Shown in pieces: positions 40,336 through 50,666 of a stretch of 64,000 nucleotides of DNA. Below the pieces are notes generated by a model. The model saw nothing but the letters and a program-made list of their open reading frames with translations, made no database searches and was not told the DNA's origin. The translations under genes and the position numbers were made by a program. Within the stretch, counting starts at the first letter, position 1; each line of letters begins with the position of its first letter. Source of the stretch: Laribacter hongkongensis DSM 14985 (GTDB lineage: Bacteria; Pseudomonadota; Gammaproteobacteria; Burkholderiales; Aquaspirillaceae). The stretch is taken from assembly GCF_000423285.1 (NCBI RefSeq), contig NZ_AUHR01000015.1:1-64000 (forward strand), written 5' to 3'.

Positions 40336-41565
40336 ATGACCAAGTTTGGTGTTCACTCCGAATGCGGCAAATTGCACACGGTGATGGTCTGCCGTCCGAG
40401 CCTCGCCCACAAGCGCCTGACTCCGGACAACTGCCATGGCCTGCTGTTTGACGACGTGATCTGGGTTGAACGCGCACAGAAGGACCACGACTACTTCGTG
40501 GGCCAAATGCGTGCCCGTGGCATCGAAGTCCTGGAAGTCAGCGAACTGCTGGCCAAGGTGCTGGATGACAAGGCCGGTCGTGCATGGATCCTGGATCGCA
40601 AGGTGTGCGCCAACAACGTCGGTATCGGCATGCTGGCCGAACTGCGTGCCTGGCTGAACGAAATGCCGTCGGACCAGCTGGCCCAACACCTGCTGGGCGG
40701 TATCTCCAAGTTCGAACTGCCGTTCGACCCGAAGGGCCTGTTCGGTGGCTACCTCGACCAGTCCGATTTCGTGCTGCCCCCGATCCCGAACAGCCTGTTC
40801 CAGCGTGACCCGAGCTGCTGGATCTACGAAGGCGTGACCCTGAACCCGATGTACTGGCCGGCCCGCCGTCAGGAAACCCTGATCCTGCAAGCCATTTACC
40901 AGTTCCACCCGTACTTCGCCGGTCAGGTCAAGGTATGGTGGGGTGACTGCGACAAGGATCACGGCCCGGCTACCCTCGAAGGTGGTGACGTGATGCCGAT
41001 CGGCAACGGCGTTGTGCTCATCGGCATGGGCGAACGTACCAGCCCGCAAGCCGTGGTCCAGACTGCCAAGTCGGTCCTGGGTCAAGGCGGCGCCCAGCGC
41101 GTCGTGGCTTGCCAGATGCCGAAGTCGCGCGCTGCCATGCACCTTGACACCGTGTTCAGCTTCCTCGACGTGGACCTGCTGTCGGTGTTCCCGGACGTGG
41201 TCGACGACATCACCTGCACCAGCATCTACGCCGGCGACAAGGAAGGCGAAGTCCGCTTCGAACGTCACGAAGGCGTGCATCTGACCGAAGTGGTGCGTGA
41301 ATCGCTGGGTCTGTCGAGCGTTGAAACCATCCAGACCGCCGGTGACGCTTACCAGCGCGAACGCGAACAGTGGGACGACGGCAACAACGTCGTGGCTCTG
41401 GACCGTCGCGTGGTCGTGGCTTACGACCGCAACACCTACACCAACAAGATGATGCGCGATCGCGGTGTTGAAGTGATCGAGATCCCGGCATCCGAACTCG
41501 GCCGCGGCCGTGGTGGTGGTCACTGCATGACCTGCCCGATCATCCGTGACGCAGTGAAGCTGTAA
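40336..41565 (+). CDS. arcA1: Arginine deiminase, copy 1
   Basis: Hydrolyses arginine to citrulline and ammonia, the first step of the arginine deiminase pathway. 409 residues with the guanidino-modifying fold: GLLFDD near 36, [24 protein letters not shown] (Asp/Arg substrate site), [16 protein letters not shown], and the catalytic Cys397 in GGGHCMTCP at the C-terminus. AAAGGA lies before the ATG. First gene of arcA1-B1-C1-D1. Codon use is strongly biased (almost only CTG, CCG, GAA, AAG), more so than in copy 2, as expected of a very highly expressed gene. Confidence 0.96.
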   Translation: MTKFGVHSECGKLHTVMVCRPSLAHKRLTPDNCHGLLFDDVIWVERAQKDHDYFVGQMRARGIEVLEVSELLAKVLDDKAGRAWILDRKVCANNVGIGMLAELRAWLNEMPSDQLAQHLLGGISKFELPFDPKGLFGGYLDQSDFVLPPIPNSLFQRDPSCWIYEGVTLNPMYWPARRQETLILQAIYQFHPYFAGQVKVWWGDCDKDHGPATLEGGDVMPIGNGVVLIGMGERTSPQAVVQTAKSVLGQGGAQRVVACQMPKSRAAMHLDTVFSFLDVDLLSVFPDVVDDITCTSIYAGDKEGEVRFERHEGVHLTEVVRESLGLSSVETIQTAGDAYQREREQWDDGNNVVALDRRVVVAYDRNTYTNKMMRDRGVEVIEIPASELGRGRGGGHCMTCPIIRDAVKL

Positions 41566-41589
41566 TTGTTTTTCCGAGCATGATCAATG

Positions 41590-41619
41590 GCAATCCGGGC
41601 CGGCTCCGGTCCGGATTGC
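41590..41619 (+). promoter_or_regulatory. Hairpin between arcA1 and arcB1
   Basis: GCAATCCGG / CCGGATTGC (41590-41598, 41611-41619) with further inner pairing. No T run; probably an mRNA processing or stability element. Confidence 0.5.
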
Positions 41620-41657
41620 TCCCAAATCCAAGTTCCCTGACAAAGGACGTTTAAATC

Positions 41658-42665
41658 ATGGCCTTCAATCTGAAGAATCGCAGCTACCTCAAGCTCCTCG
41701 ACTTCACCCCGCGTGAAATCCGTTACCTGCTGGACCTGTCGCGCGACCTGAAGCGCGCCAAGTACGCTGGCAACGAAGAGCAGCGTCTGGTTGGCAAGAA
41801 CATTGCTCTGATTTTCGAAAAGACCTCGACCCGTACCCGTTGCGCGTTCGAAGTGGCTGCCTATGACCAGGGCGCACACGTGACCTATCTCGGCCCGTCC
41901 GGCTCGCAGATCGGCCACAAAGAATCCATGAAAGATACCGCCCGCGTTCTGGGCCGCATGTACGACGCCATCGAATACCGTGGCTTCGCACAGGACGTGG
42001 TTGAAGAACTGGCTGCCTACGCTGGCGTGCCGGTCTACAACGGCCTGACCGACGAATGGCACCCGACCCAGATGCTGGCCGACGTGCTGACCATGATCGA
42101 AAACAGCGACAAGCCGCTGAGCCAGATCGCCTACGCCTACGTTGGTGACGCCCGCTTCAACATGGCCCGCTCGCTGATGGTTGTCGGCTGCAAGCTGGGC
42201 ATGGACGTCCGCATCGGTGCTCCGAAGCAACTGTGGCCGGAAGAAGCCCTGATCGCCGAGTGCAAGAAGATTGCCGCCGAAACCGGCGCCCGCCTGACCC
42301 TGACCGAAGATCCGGCTGCTGCCGTGAACGGCGTTGACTTCATCCACACCGACGTCTGGGTGTCGATGGGCGAGCCGAAGGAAGTCTGGGACGAGCGTAT
42401 TGCTCTGCTGAGCAAGTTCCAGGTCAACAAGGAACTGATGGCTGCTGCCAAGAACCCGGCCGTGAAGTTCATGCACTGCCTGCCGGCCTTCCACAACAGC
42501 GAAACCACCGTGGGCAAGGATATCGCCAAGCAGTATCCGCAGTTCGCCAACGGCATCGAAGTGACCGAAGACGTGTTCGAAACCACCGCCAACGTGGCCT
42601 TCGAACAGGCTGAAAACCGCATGCACACCATCAAGGCCATCATGGTCGCTACTCTGGGCGCCTGA
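41658..42665 (+). CDS. arcB1: Ornithine carbamoyltransferase (catabolic type), copy 1
   Basis: Phosphorolyses citrulline to ornithine and carbamoyl phosphate. 335 residues: the carbamoyl-phosphate site STRTR is at 57-61, the HPTQM loop is present (WHPTQMLAD), and the ornithine-binding HCLPAFH is at 273-279. The neighbours show that it acts in the catabolic direction. AAAGGACG precedes ATG 41658. Confidence 0.95.
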   Translation: MAFNLKNRSYLKLLDFTPREIRYLLDLSRDLKRAKYAGNEEQRLVGKNIALIFEKTSTRTRCAFEVAAYDQGAHVTYLGPSGSQIGHKESMKDTARVLGRMYDAIEYRGFAQDVVEELAAYAGVPVYNGLTDEWHPTQMLADVLTMIENSDKPLSQIAYAYVGDARFNMARSLMVVGCKLGMDVRIGAPKQLWPEEALIAECKKIAAETGARLTLTEDPAAAVNGVDFIHTDVWVSMGEPKEVWDERIALLSKFQVNKELMAAAKNPAVKFMHCLPAFHNSETTVGKDIAKQYPQFANGIEVTEDVFETTANVAFEQAENRMHTIKAIMVATLGA

Positions 42666-42702
42666 TTCCAGGTCTGACCAGAGGCGTCTGTGACGTCTTG
42701 AA

Positions 42703-42735
42703 AAAGGCCGGTCAGTCTTTGACTGGCTGGCCTTT
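42703..42735 (+). promoter_or_regulatory. Hairpin between arcB1 and arcC1
   Basis: 15-bp stem AAAGGCCGGTCAGTC / GACTGGCTGGCCTTT (42703-42717, 42721-42735) with two G-T wobbles and a TTT loop. It is followed by CACCATTTA rather than a T run. Confidence 0.55.
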
Positions 42736-42776
42736 CACCATTTACATCCCTTTCCAAATTTCACGAGGTGAAAACC

Positions 42777-43721
42777 ATGCGCGTAGTCGTCGCACTCGGT
42801 GGTAACGCTCTGCAACGTCGTGGCGAGCCCATGACCGCTGATAACCAACGCAACAACGTCAAGATTGCCGCCAAGCAACTGGCCGCCGTGACTCGTCTGG
42901 GCCACAACCTGGTCATGTGCCACGGCAACGGCCCGCAAGTCGGCCTGCTGGGTCTGCAAAACGACGCTTATGCCACCCACGTGGATGGCAAGGTCACTCC
43001 GTACCCGATGGACGTGCTGGGTGCCCAGACCGAAGGCATGATCGGTTACATGATCGAGCAGGAAATGGGCAACGAACTGCCGTTCGAAGTGCCGTTCGCC
43101 ACCATCGTGACCCAGACCGAAGTTGATCCGGCTGACCCGGCATTCGCCAACCCGACCAAGTTCGTCGGCCCGGTGTACACCAAGGAACAGGCTGAACAGC
43201 TGGCTGCCGAGCGCGGCTGGACCGTGAAGGCTGACGGCGAATACTTCCGCCGCGTGGTGCCGAGCCCGATGCCGAAGCGCATCTTCGAAATGCGCCCGAT
43301 CAAGTGGCTGATCGAGAAGGGCGTTGTCGTGATCGCTGCCGGCGGCGGCGGCATTCCGACCATGTACAAGGACGGCAAGCTGGTTGGCGTCGAAGCCGTG
43401 ATCGACAAGGACCTGGCCTCCGCCATCCTGTCGGCCGAAGTGGGCGCTGACTACTTCGTGATCGCTACCGACGTACCGAGCGTGTTCATCAACTGGGGCA
43501 AGCCGGACCAGAAGGCCATCAAGATGGCTCACCCGGACGAACTGGACAAGATGGGCTTTGCTGCCGGCTCGATGGGCCCGAAGGTGCAGGCTGCCTGCAA
43601 CTTTGCCCGTGCCACCGGCAAGCGCGCTGTGATCGGCGCCCTGGAAGACATCGAAAAGATCGTCAAGGGCGAAGCCGGTACCATCGTGACCACCGAAATC
43701 AACGGTATCGAATGGTACTGA
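42777..43721 (+). CDS. arcC1: Carbamate kinase, copy 1
   Basis: Converts carbamoyl phosphate and ADP to ATP, CO2 and ammonia, the energy-yielding step. 314 residues with the amino acid kinase start [17 protein letters not shown], the [11 protein letters not shown] loop and the C-terminal [20 protein letters not shown] is 10 nt before ATG 42777; an in-frame GTG 9 bp upstream is less well placed. Confidence 0.95.
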   Translation: MRVVVALGGNALQRRGEPMTADNQRNNVKIAAKQLAAVTRLGHNLVMCHGNGPQVGLLGLQNDAYATHVDGKVTPYPMDVLGAQTEGMIGYMIEQEMGNELPFEVPFATIVTQTEVDPADPAFANPTKFVGPVYTKEQAEQLAAERGWTVKADGEYFRRVVPSPMPKRIFEMRPIKWLIEKGVVVIAAGGGGIPTMYKDGKLVGVEAVIDKDLASAILSAEVGADYFVIATDVPSVFINWGKPDQKAIKMAHPDELDKMGFAAGSMGPKVQAACNFARATGKRAVIGALEDIEKIVKGEAGTIVTTEINGIEWY

Positions 43722-43773
43722 TCTGATTCGCCAGAGCAGGTCTGGCACCTTGGGTGCCGGCCTGTTTCATGCC

Positions 43774-43804
43774 AGACCCGGCCTTGCGCCGGGTCTCGTC
43801 TTTT
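43774..43804 (+). terminator. Intrinsic terminator after arcC1
   Basis: Stem AGACCCGGC / GCCGGGTCT (43774-43782, 43788-43796), loop CTTGC, then CGTCTTTT. It lies between arcC1 and the separately promoted arcD1. Confidence 0.8.
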
Positions 43805-43841
43805 CCGGCATTTCTTGCAGCAAACTTACAGCAAAGTGCCC

Positions 43842-43854
43842 TTTGACTATCAAA
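43842..43854. promoter_or_regulatory. Inverted repeat upstream of the arcD1 promoter
   Basis: TTTGA-CTA-TCAAA (43842-43854), a perfect 5-bp inverted repeat about 25 bp upstream of the arcD1 -35 element. It resembles an FNR half-site pair but has the wrong spacing (3 bp between TTTGA and TCAAA). Candidate operator only. Confidence 0.3.
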
Positions 43855-43878
43855 ATCTTGCATTGTGAGTTCAGACGC

Positions 43879-43907
43879 TTGGCTCCAGGATAGAAAATAA
43901 TTAGAAT
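43879..43907 (+). promoter_or_regulatory. Sigma-70 promoter of arcD1
   Basis: -35 TTGGCT (43879-43884), 17-bp spacer, -10 TAGAAT (43902-43907). The region 43880-43945 is AT-rich. arcD1 begins 52 bp after the -10. Confidence 0.55.
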
Positions 43908-43958
43908 ATAAGAAAACCATAACTTTACAAACTTTAACTTGACTTACGGAGAGTCGAA

Positions 43959-45395
43959 ATGTCTGACGAGACGCAAGCTGCACCGAAGCTCAAATTACCC
44001 GCGCTGACCGCGCTGGTTGTGGGTTCGATGATTGGTGGGGGCATTTTCTCGCTGCCGCAGAACATGGCTGCCGGCGCTGGCGCCGGTGCCATCCTGATCG
44101 GCTGGGGCATCACTTTTGTCGGCATGCTGATGCTGGCCTTCGTGTTCCAGACCCTGGCCAACCGCAAGCCGGAAATCGAAGGCGGCGTGTACGGTTACGC
44201 CCGTGCCGGTTTCGGCCCGTACATGGGCTTCAACTCGGCCTGGGGCTACTGGATCTCGGCCTGGATCGGCAACGTGTCCTACTTCGTGGTGCTGTTCTCG
44301 GCACTCGGTTCGTTTGACGCACTGGGCTTCTTTGGCGAGGGCAACACCCTGCCGGCCATCGTGTGCGCTTCCGTGCTGCTGTGGGCACTGCACTTCCTGG
44401 TGCTGCGCGGCGTGCATGGCGCTACCATGATCAACACCATCACCACCATCGCCAAGCTGGTTCCGCTGGCCATGTTCGTGCTGGTCGTGGTCTTTGCCTT
44501 CAAGATCGACACCTTCTCGCTCGACTTCTGGGGCTCGGCTGATCTGGGCAGCGTGGTTGACCAGGTCAAGAGCACCATGCTGGTGACCGTGTGGGTGTTC
44601 ATCGGTATCGAAGGCGCTTCGGTGTTCTCGAGCCGTGCACAATCCATGGCTGACGTGGGCAAGGCAACCGTGATCGGCTTCCTGCTGACCATCGGCCTGC
44701 TGGTTGCCGTGTCGGTGCTGTCGATGGGCGTGCTGACCCAGCCGGAACTGGCTGCCCTGAAGAACCCGTCCACTGCTGGCGTGCTGAAGGCCGTGCTGGG
44801 TGACTGGGGTGCTGCCCTGATGAACATCGGCCTGATCGTGTCGGTCGGCGGTGCCCTGCTGGCCTGGACCCTGCTGTCGGCTGAAATGCCGTACCTCGCA
44901 GGCAAGGACGGTACGTTCCCGCGCCTGTTCGGTCAGCTCAACGCCAAGGGCGCTCCGGCTGCCTCGCTGTGGCTCACCAACGGTCTGGTACAACTGTTCC
45001 TGGTCATCACCCTGTTCAACGAAGCCGGCTACCTGGCCCTGTTGTCGCTAGCTACTTCGATGATCCTGATCCCGTACTTCCTGTGCGCTGCCTACGCCCT
45101 GATCATTGCCGTGAAGAGCGATGGCTACAAGGCTGGCGAAGCTGCCCGCTCCAAGGACCTGCTGATCGGTCTGGTGGGTTCGGTGTACGGCCTGTGGCTG
45201 GTGTACGCTGCCGGTCCGCAGTACCTGTTCCTGTCGATGATCCTGTACGCACCGGGCCTGCTGTTCTACATCAAGGCACGTGCCGAACAGAGCCAGAAGC
45301 CGTTCAATGCTGCCGAAGCCGTGATCGCTGCCATCGTGGTGGTGCTTGGTGCCTACGCTGTGTACGAACTGGCTACCGGCGCCCTGTCGCTGTAA
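43959..45395 (+). CDS. arcD1: Arginine:ornithine antiporter, copy 1
   Basis: Inner-membrane exchanger that imports arginine and exports ornithine for the pathway. 478 residues of the APC superfamily with about 12 membrane helices; the start has the family motif GSMIGGGIFSLPQNMAAGAG (22-41), and EGGVYGYARAGFGPYMGF follows helix 2. CGGAGAG precedes ATG 43959. It has its own promoter and follows arcC1 after 237 bp. Confidence 0.95.
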   Translation: MSDETQAAPKLKLPALTALVVGSMIGGGIFSLPQNMAAGAGAGAILIGWGITFVGMLMLAFVFQTLANRKPEIEGGVYGYARAGFGPYMGFNSAWGYWISAWIGNVSYFVVLFSALGSFDALGFFGEGNTLPAIVCASVLLWALHFLVLRGVHGATMINTITTIAKLVPLAMFVLVVVFAFKIDTFSLDFWGSADLGSVVDQVKSTMLVTVWVFIGIEGASVFSSRAQSMADVGKATVIGFLLTIGLLVAVSVLSMGVLTQPELAALKNPSTAGVLKAVLGDWGAALMNIGLIVSVGGALLAWTLLSAEMPYLAGKDGTFPRLFGQLNAKGAPAASLWLTNGLVQLFLVITLFNEAGYLALLSLATSMILIPYFLCAAYALIIAVKSDGYKAGEAARSKDLLIGLVGSVYGLWLVYAAGPQYLFLSMILYAPGLLFYIKARAEQSQKPFNAAEAVIAAIVVVLGAYAVYELATGALSL

Positions 45396-45440
45396 TCCCC
45401 TGCACCGCCTGCCCGCAAGGGCATGGCAGAGTGCCCGAAA

Positions 45441-45470
45441 AACACCCCGGATTATCCGGGGTGTTTTTTT
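45441..45470 (+). terminator. Intrinsic terminator after arcD1
   Basis: Stem AACACCCCGG / CCGGGGTGTT (45441-45450, 45456-45465), loop ATTAT, then TTTTT. It is the boundary between the two arc sets. Confidence 0.92.
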
Positions 45471-45628
45471 GTTTTCCGGTAAATGTATTTGTCATTTGCG
45501 AGAGGCTGGACCGATGGCGTTGAAAAGTCGGTAAGACTGAACTAAGCCAAAAGCACAGTGAAAGCTTCTGTGCCAAAAAGCGGTTCCCCGTCATGACAGG
45601 TCAAGGGGCTGACCGCATAGCCCAGGGC

Positions 45629-45644
45629 TGCCGATTTATCGGCA
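45629..45644. promoter_or_regulatory. Perfect inverted repeat upstream of arcD2
   Basis: TGCCGAT-TT-ATCGGCA (45629-45644) ends 34 bp before the arcD2 start. With a 2-nt spacer it is more likely an operator than a hairpin. Confidence 0.4.
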
Positions 45645-45678
45645 TAACGATAACTTGACCTTGTTTCGGAGAGACACC

Positions 45679-47115
45679 ATGTCTGACGAAAGCCACACGA
45701 CTTCCGACAAACTCAAACTGGGTGCCCTGACGGCCCTGGTTATCGGCTCCATGATCGGCGGCGGGATTTTCTCGCTGCCGCAAAACATGGCTGCCGGTGC
45801 GGGGGCGGGGGCCATCATCATCGGCTGGATCATCACCTTTGTCGGGATGCTGACCCTTGCCTTCGTGTTCCAGAACCTGGCGTCCCGCCGCCCGGACATC
45901 AAGGGCGGCGTGTACGGCTATGCCCGTGCCGGTTTCGGCCCGTACATTGGCTTCAACTCGGCCTGGGGCTACTGGATTTCGGCCTGGATCGGCAACGTTT
46001 CCTACTTCGTGGTGATGTTCTCGGCCTTCGGCTCGTTCGAATCCCTGAGCTTTTTCGGCGAGGGCAACACCGGCTGGGCCATCCTGTGCGCCTCGATCCT
46101 GCTGTGGCTGCTGACATGGCTGATCTTCAACGGCGTGCAGAGTGCCACCTTCATCAACACGCTGACCACCATTGCCAAGCTGGTACCGCTGGCGATCTTC
46201 GTCCTGGTGGTGATCTACGGTTTCCAGGTCAAGACCTTTTCGCTGGACTTCTGGGGATCCCCGGCTCTGGGCAGCATCATGGAGCAGGTCAAGAGCACCA
46301 TGCTGGTGACGGTGTGGGTGTTCATCGGCATTGAAGGCGCTTCGGTGTTTTCCGAGCGGGCGCAGAACATGGCCGACGTGGGCAAGGCAACCGTGATCGG
46401 CTTCCTGTTCACCATTGCCATCCTGGTGGCCGTATCGGTGCTGTCGCTGGGCATCATGCCGCAGCATGAACTGGCTGCCCTGCAAAATCCGTCGACCGCT
46501 GGCGTGCTCAAGGCCGTGGTGGGCGAGTGGGGCTTTGCGCTGATGAACATCGGCCTGATCATCTCGGTGGCCGGTGCCCTGCTGGCGTGGACACTGCTGG
46601 CTGCGGAAATCGTGTTCCTCGCCGGCAAGGACGGCACCATGCCGAAGTTCTTTGCCCACGTGAACGCCAAGGGTGCGCCGACCTACGCCCTGTGGGTGAC
46701 CAACGGCCTGGTGCAGCTCTTCCTGATCTGGACGCTGTTCAGTTCGGCGGGCTATCTGGCCCTGCTGTCGCTGGCCACGTCGATGATCCTGATTCCGTAC
46801 CTGCTGTGCTCGCTGTATGCCTGGATGATCACGGTCAAGGGCGATGCCTATGTGACGGGCGGCTCCAAGGGACGTGACCTGCTGATTGCCGTGGTGTCGA
46901 CGATCTATGGCATCTGGCTGATCTACGCTGCCGGTCCGAAGTACCTGTTCCTGTCGATGGTTCTTTACGCTCCGGGTCTCATCTTCTATATCTGGGCTAG
47001 GCGTGAACAGAAGCAAAAGCCGTTCAACTCTGCAGAAGGCATCATCGCCATCATCGTTGTGGTGCTTGGACTGTATGCCCTGTACGAGCTGGTCAGCGGC
47101 CGGCTGAGCCTGTGA
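45679..47115 (+). CDS. arcD2: Arginine:ornithine antiporter, copy 2
   Basis: Paralogue of arcD1 with the same 478-residue length and near-colinear sequence (same GSMIGGGIFSLPQNMAAGAG motif). ATG 45679 follows CGGAGAGACACC; an in-frame TTG at 45655 is not preferred. It opens the second set, so the order is D2-A2-B2-C2, the mirror of copy 1 where D is last. Confidence 0.94.
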   Translation: MSDESHTTSDKLKLGALTALVIGSMIGGGIFSLPQNMAAGAGAGAIIIGWIITFVGMLTLAFVFQNLASRRPDIKGGVYGYARAGFGPYIGFNSAWGYWISAWIGNVSYFVVMFSAFGSFESLSFFGEGNTGWAILCASILLWLLTWLIFNGVQSATFINTLTTIAKLVPLAIFVLVVIYGFQVKTFSLDFWGSPALGSIMEQVKSTMLVTVWVFIGIEGASVFSERAQNMADVGKATVIGFLFTIAILVAVSVLSLGIMPQHELAALQNPSTAGVLKAVVGEWGFALMNIGLIISVAGALLAWTLLAAEIVFLAGKDGTMPKFFAHVNAKGAPTYALWVTNGLVQLFLIWTLFSSAGYLALLSLATSMILIPYLLCSLYAWMITVKGDAYVTGGSKGRDLLIAVVSTIYGIWLIYAAGPKYLFLSMVLYAPGLIFYIWARREQKQKPFNSAEGIIAIIVVVLGLYALYELVSGRLSL

Positions 47116-47174
47116 CCGGGTTCGCCGCTCACGTCAAAGAACAATAAGCACTAAGCAAGCGAGTATTCGGAAAT

Positions 47175-47208
47175 GCCCTGGGGGAAGTCAGAACACCCGG
47201 GGCGTTTT
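47175..47208 (+). terminator. Terminator between arcD2 and arcA2
   Basis: Stem GCCCTGGG / CCCGGGGC (47175-47182, 47196-47203; one T-G wobble) with a 13-nt loop, then GTTTTTG. Partial termination is likely, giving less arcA2-C2 than arcD2 transcript. Confidence 0.7.
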
Positions 47209-47252
47209 TGTTTGTTGATGCCATATGCATCGTAACGTTCGAGGAGTTGCAC

Positions 47253-48482
47253 ATGACCCAATTTGGAGCCCATTCCGAATGCGGCAAATTGCGCACGGTG
47301 ATGGTTTGCCATCCCGGCCTGGCACACAAGCGGCTGACCCCCGCCAATTGCCATGACCTGCTGTTTGACGATGTGATCTGGGTTGAACAGGCTCAAAAGG
47401 ATCATGCCTACATGGTCAGCCAGATGCAGGCCCGCGGCATCGAGGTGCTGGAACTGCACGACATGCTGACCAGGGTTTGTGAAGACAAGGCCGGACGTGC
47501 GTGGATCCTTGACCGCAAGGTGAAAGCCGACAATGTCGGTATCGGCATGCTGACCGACCTGCGTGCATGGCTGGACGAAATGCCGGCTGCCAAGCTGGCC
47601 GAACACCTGATCGGCGGCATTGCCAAGTTCGAGCTGCCGTTTGATGCCAAGGGCCTGTTCGGCGGCTATCTGGACCAGTCCGAATTCGTCCTGCCGCCGG
47701 TGCCGAACTCGCAGTTCCAGCGTGACCCGTCATGCTGGATCTACGGCGGTGTCACCCTCAATCCGATGTACTGGCCGGCCCGCCGGCAGGAAACCCTGCT
47801 GGAGCAGGCCGTCTACCAGTTCCACCCGTATTTTGCCGGCAAGGTGAAGGTGTGGTGGGGCGACAGTGACAAGGATCACGGCTCCGCCACGCTGGAAGGT
47901 GGTGACGTGATGCCGATCGGCAAGGGCGTGGCCCTGATCGGCATGGGTGAGCGCACCAGTCCGCAGGCCGTGGTGCAGGTGGCACGCAACGCACTGGGCC
48001 AGCCGGATGGCCCGACCCGCATCATTGCCTGCCAGATGGCCAAGAGCCGCGGTGCCATGCACCTTGATACCGTGTTCAGCTTCCTCGACTACGACTTCGT
48101 GTCGGTGTTCCCGGACGTGGTGGACGAAATCGTATGCACCAGCCTGCGTGCCGGCGACAAGCCGGGCGAGGTGATCTTCGAACGGCACGACAAGCCTTTC
48201 CTCGACGTGGTAGCCGAATCGCTGGGCCTGTCGAAACTCAAGATCCTGTATACCGGCGGCGATGCTTACCAGCGCGAGCGCGAGCAGTGGGACGACGGCA
48301 ACAACGTGGTTGCCCTTGATCGTGGCGTGGTGGTGGCCTACGACCGCAATACCTATACCAACAAGCTGATGCGTGATGCCGGCGTGGAAGTAGTGGAAAT
48401 CCCCGGCGGTGAGCTGGGCCGCGGCCGTGGGGGTGGTCACTGCATGACCTGCCCGATCGCTCGCGATCCGATCAACTTCTGA
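47253..48482 (+). CDS. arcA2: Arginine deiminase, copy 2
   Basis: Paralogue of arcA1 of identical length (409 aa) with the same catalytic residues (Cys397 in [25 protein letters not shown]). Divergence is clear (e.g. [15 protein letters not shown] vs [15 protein letters not shown]). GAGGAG is 9 nt before ATG 47253. Codon use is closer to the genome average than in arcA1. Confidence 0.95.
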   Translation: MTQFGAHSECGKLRTVMVCHPGLAHKRLTPANCHDLLFDDVIWVEQAQKDHAYMVSQMQARGIEVLELHDMLTRVCEDKAGRAWILDRKVKADNVGIGMLTDLRAWLDEMPAAKLAEHLIGGIAKFELPFDAKGLFGGYLDQSEFVLPPVPNSQFQRDPSCWIYGGVTLNPMYWPARRQETLLEQAVYQFHPYFAGKVKVWWGDSDKDHGSATLEGGDVMPIGKGVALIGMGERTSPQAVVQVARNALGQPDGPTRIIACQMAKSRGAMHLDTVFSFLDYDFVSVFPDVVDEIVCTSLRAGDKPGEVIFERHDKPFLDVVAESLGLSKLKILYTGGDAYQREREQWDDGNNVVALDRGVVVAYDRNTYTNKLMRDAGVEVVEIPGGELGRGRGGGHCMTCPIARDPINF

Positions 48483-48505
48483 TACATTCATTCTCGTCAT
48501 ATATG

Positions 48506-48528
48506 GACGGGCGCTTTATGCGACCGTC
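48506..48528 (+). promoter_or_regulatory. Hairpin between arcA2 and arcB2
   Basis: GACGG-G-CGC / GCG-A-CCGTC (48506-48514, 48520-48528) with one internal mismatch. No T run. Confidence 0.45.
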
Positions 48529-48560
48529 GTGTTTCATGGCTGACAAACAGGAGAGCCACC

Positions 48561-49565
48561 ATGGCCTTTAATCTGAAAAGCCGTCATTTCCTCAAAGAAC
48601 TCGATTTTACCCCGCGCGAAATCCATTATCTGCTGGACCTTGCCCGTGACCTCAAGCGCGCCAAATACACCGGCAACGAAGTGCCGCGCCTCAAGGGCAA
48701 GAACATCGCGCTGATTTTCGAAAAGACCTCGACCCGTACCCGCTGCTCGTTTGAAGTGGCTGCGCATGACCAAGGCGCACATGTGACCTACATCGATCCG
48801 AGCAGCTCGCAGCTTGGTCACAAGGAAAGCATTGCCGACACCGCCCGCGTGCTGAGCCGTTTCTATGACGGCATCGAGTTCCGCGGCTTTGCCCAGGAAG
48901 ACGTCGAAGAGCTGGCCCGCTATTCCAGCGTGCCGGTCTACAACGGCCTGACTGACGCCTGGCACCCGACACAGATGCTGTGCGACGTGCTGACCATGAC
49001 CGAAAACAGCGACAAGCCGCTGACCGAAATCGCCTACGCCTATGTCGGCGATGCCCGCAACAACATGGGGCATTCGCTGATGGTGATCGGCTGCCTTCTG
49101 GGCATGGACGTCCGTATCGGCGGGCCGAAAGACCTGTCGCCGGACCCCGCGCTGGTCAAGCAATGTCAGGAAATCTGCAAGTCCACCGGTGCCCGTCTGA
49201 CCGTGACCGATGACCCGCATGTGGCAGTCAAGGGCGTGGATTTCATCCATACCGACGTGTGGGTGTCGATGGGCGAGCCGATCGAAAGCTGGGGCGAGCG
49301 CATCAAGCTGCTGACGCCGTTCCGGGTGGATTCGAAGCTGATGGCTGCCACCGGCAATCCCAAGGTCAAGTTCATGCACTGCCTGCCGGCTTTCCACAAC
49401 GCGAAAACCAAGGTCGGCAAGCAGATCGCTGCCCAGTATCCGCAGTTTGCCGACGGCATCGAAGTGACCGACGAGGTGTTTGAAGGTCCGGCCTGCATTG
49501 CTTTCGAGCAGGCTGAAAACCGCATGCACACCATCAAGGCCATCATGGTGGCCACGCTGGCCTGA
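48561..49565 (+). CDS. arcB2: Ornithine carbamoyltransferase (catabolic type), copy 2
   Basis: 334 residues, one shorter than arcB1. STRTR at 57-61 and HCLPAFH near the C-terminus are intact, so it should be active. ACAGGAG precedes the ATG. In the same order with arcA2 and arcC2 as copy 1. Confidence 0.95.
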   Translation: MAFNLKSRHFLKELDFTPREIHYLLDLARDLKRAKYTGNEVPRLKGKNIALIFEKTSTRTRCSFEVAAHDQGAHVTYIDPSSSQLGHKESIADTARVLSRFYDGIEFRGFAQEDVEELARYSSVPVYNGLTDAWHPTQMLCDVLTMTENSDKPLTEIAYAYVGDARNNMGHSLMVIGCLLGMDVRIGGPKDLSPDPALVKQCQEICKSTGARLTVTDDPHVAVKGVDFIHTDVWVSMGEPIESWGERIKLLTPFRVDSKLMAATGNPKVKFMHCLPAFHNAKTKVGKQIAAQYPQFADGIEVTDEVFEGPACIAFEQAENRMHTIKAIMVATLA

Positions 49566-49586
49566 TTCCGGGCCGAACCATTGCTG

Positions 49587-49634
49587 CCCTTCATCCGGTC
49601 CCTGACTGCTTGCGCAGGCAGTCCGGGTGAAGGG
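49587..49634 (+). promoter_or_regulatory. Long hairpin between arcB2 and arcC2
   Basis: Outer arms CCCTTCATCCGG / CCGGGTGAAGGG (49587-49598, 49623-49634; one T-G wobble) plus an inner ACTGC / GCAGT stem. Same place as the arcB1-arcC1 hairpin but with unrelated sequence; no T run. Confidence 0.55.
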
Positions 49635-49724
49635 CGGTTTGTCATCGGCTGCCGCGCAGCCTGAAGGTGCCGGCAGTCGTGCTTTCACATCCGGAGCCGG
49701 GCTCCGTTTCGAGAGGGTGTGGCC

Positions 49725-50666
49725 ATGAGAGTGGTTGTCGCATTGGGGGGCAATGCCCTGCAACGCCGCGGTGAAGTCATGACTGCGGATAATCAGCGCA
49801 ACAATGTCAGGATCGCCGCCAGGCAGCTGGCGGTGGTTGCCGGAGAGCACGAGCTGTTGCTGGCGCATGGCAACGGACCGCAAGTGGGCCTTCTCGGCCT
49901 GCAGAACGAGGCATACGCCCGGCATGTGGATGAAAAGGTCACGCCATACCCGCTGGATGTGCTGGGCGCACAGACCGAGGGCATGATCGGCTACATGCTG
50001 GAGCAGGAACTGGGCAACGAGCTGCCGTTTGAAGTGCCACTGGCCACCATCCTGACCCAGACCGAGGTCGATCCGAAAGATCCGGCGTTTTCCAACCCGA
50101 CCAAATTTGTCGGGCCGGTCTATTCCAAGGACCAGGCCGACAAGCTGGCAGCGGCCAATGGCTGGACCGTCAAGGCCGACGGCCAATACTACCGCCGCGT
50201 GGTGCCCAGCCCCCGGCCCAAGCGCATTTTTGAAATGCGGCCGATCAAGTGGCTGATGGAAAAGGGTACGGTAGTGATTGCGGCGGGCGGCGGCGGCATT
50301 CCGACCATGTACCAGGACGGCAAGCTGGTGGGCGTCGAAGCCGTCATCGACAAGGATCTGGCTTCCAGCCTGCTGGCCCGTGAAGTGGATGCCGACTATT
50401 TCGTGGTGGCGACCGACGTCAATGCCGTGTTCATCAACTGGGGCAAGCCGGATCAGAAAGCCATCCGGATGGCGCATCCGGACGAACTCGACAAACTGGG
50501 TTTTGCTGCCGGTTCGATGGGCCCCAAGGTCGAGGCTGCCGCCGAGTTTGCTAGGCAGACCGGCAAGCGGGCGGTGATCGGCGCGCTGGAAGACATTGAA
50601 AAGATCGTGCAGGGGCAGGCCGGCACGATTGTCTCCACCGAGACCAACGGCATCGAGTATTACTGA
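49725..50666 (+). CDS. arcC2: Carbamate kinase, copy 2
   Basis: 313 residues, one shorter than arcC1. Begins [17 protein letters not shown] with the [11 protein letters not shown] loop and [16 protein letters not shown] near the end. ATG 49725 matches the arcC1 start and follows GAGAGGG. Last gene of the second set. Confidence 0.95.
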   Translation: MRVVVALGGNALQRRGEVMTADNQRNNVRIAARQLAVVAGEHELLLAHGNGPQVGLLGLQNEAYARHVDEKVTPYPLDVLGAQTEGMIGYMLEQELGNELPFEVPLATILTQTEVDPKDPAFSNPTKFVGPVYSKDQADKLAAANGWTVKADGQYYRRVVPSPRPKRIFEMRPIKWLMEKGTVVIAAGGGGIPTMYQDGKLVGVEAVIDKDLASSLLAREVDADYFVVATDVNAVFINWGKPDQKAIRMAHPDELDKLGFAAGSMGPKVEAAAEFARQTGKRAVIGALEDIEKIVQGQAGTIVSTETNGIEYY

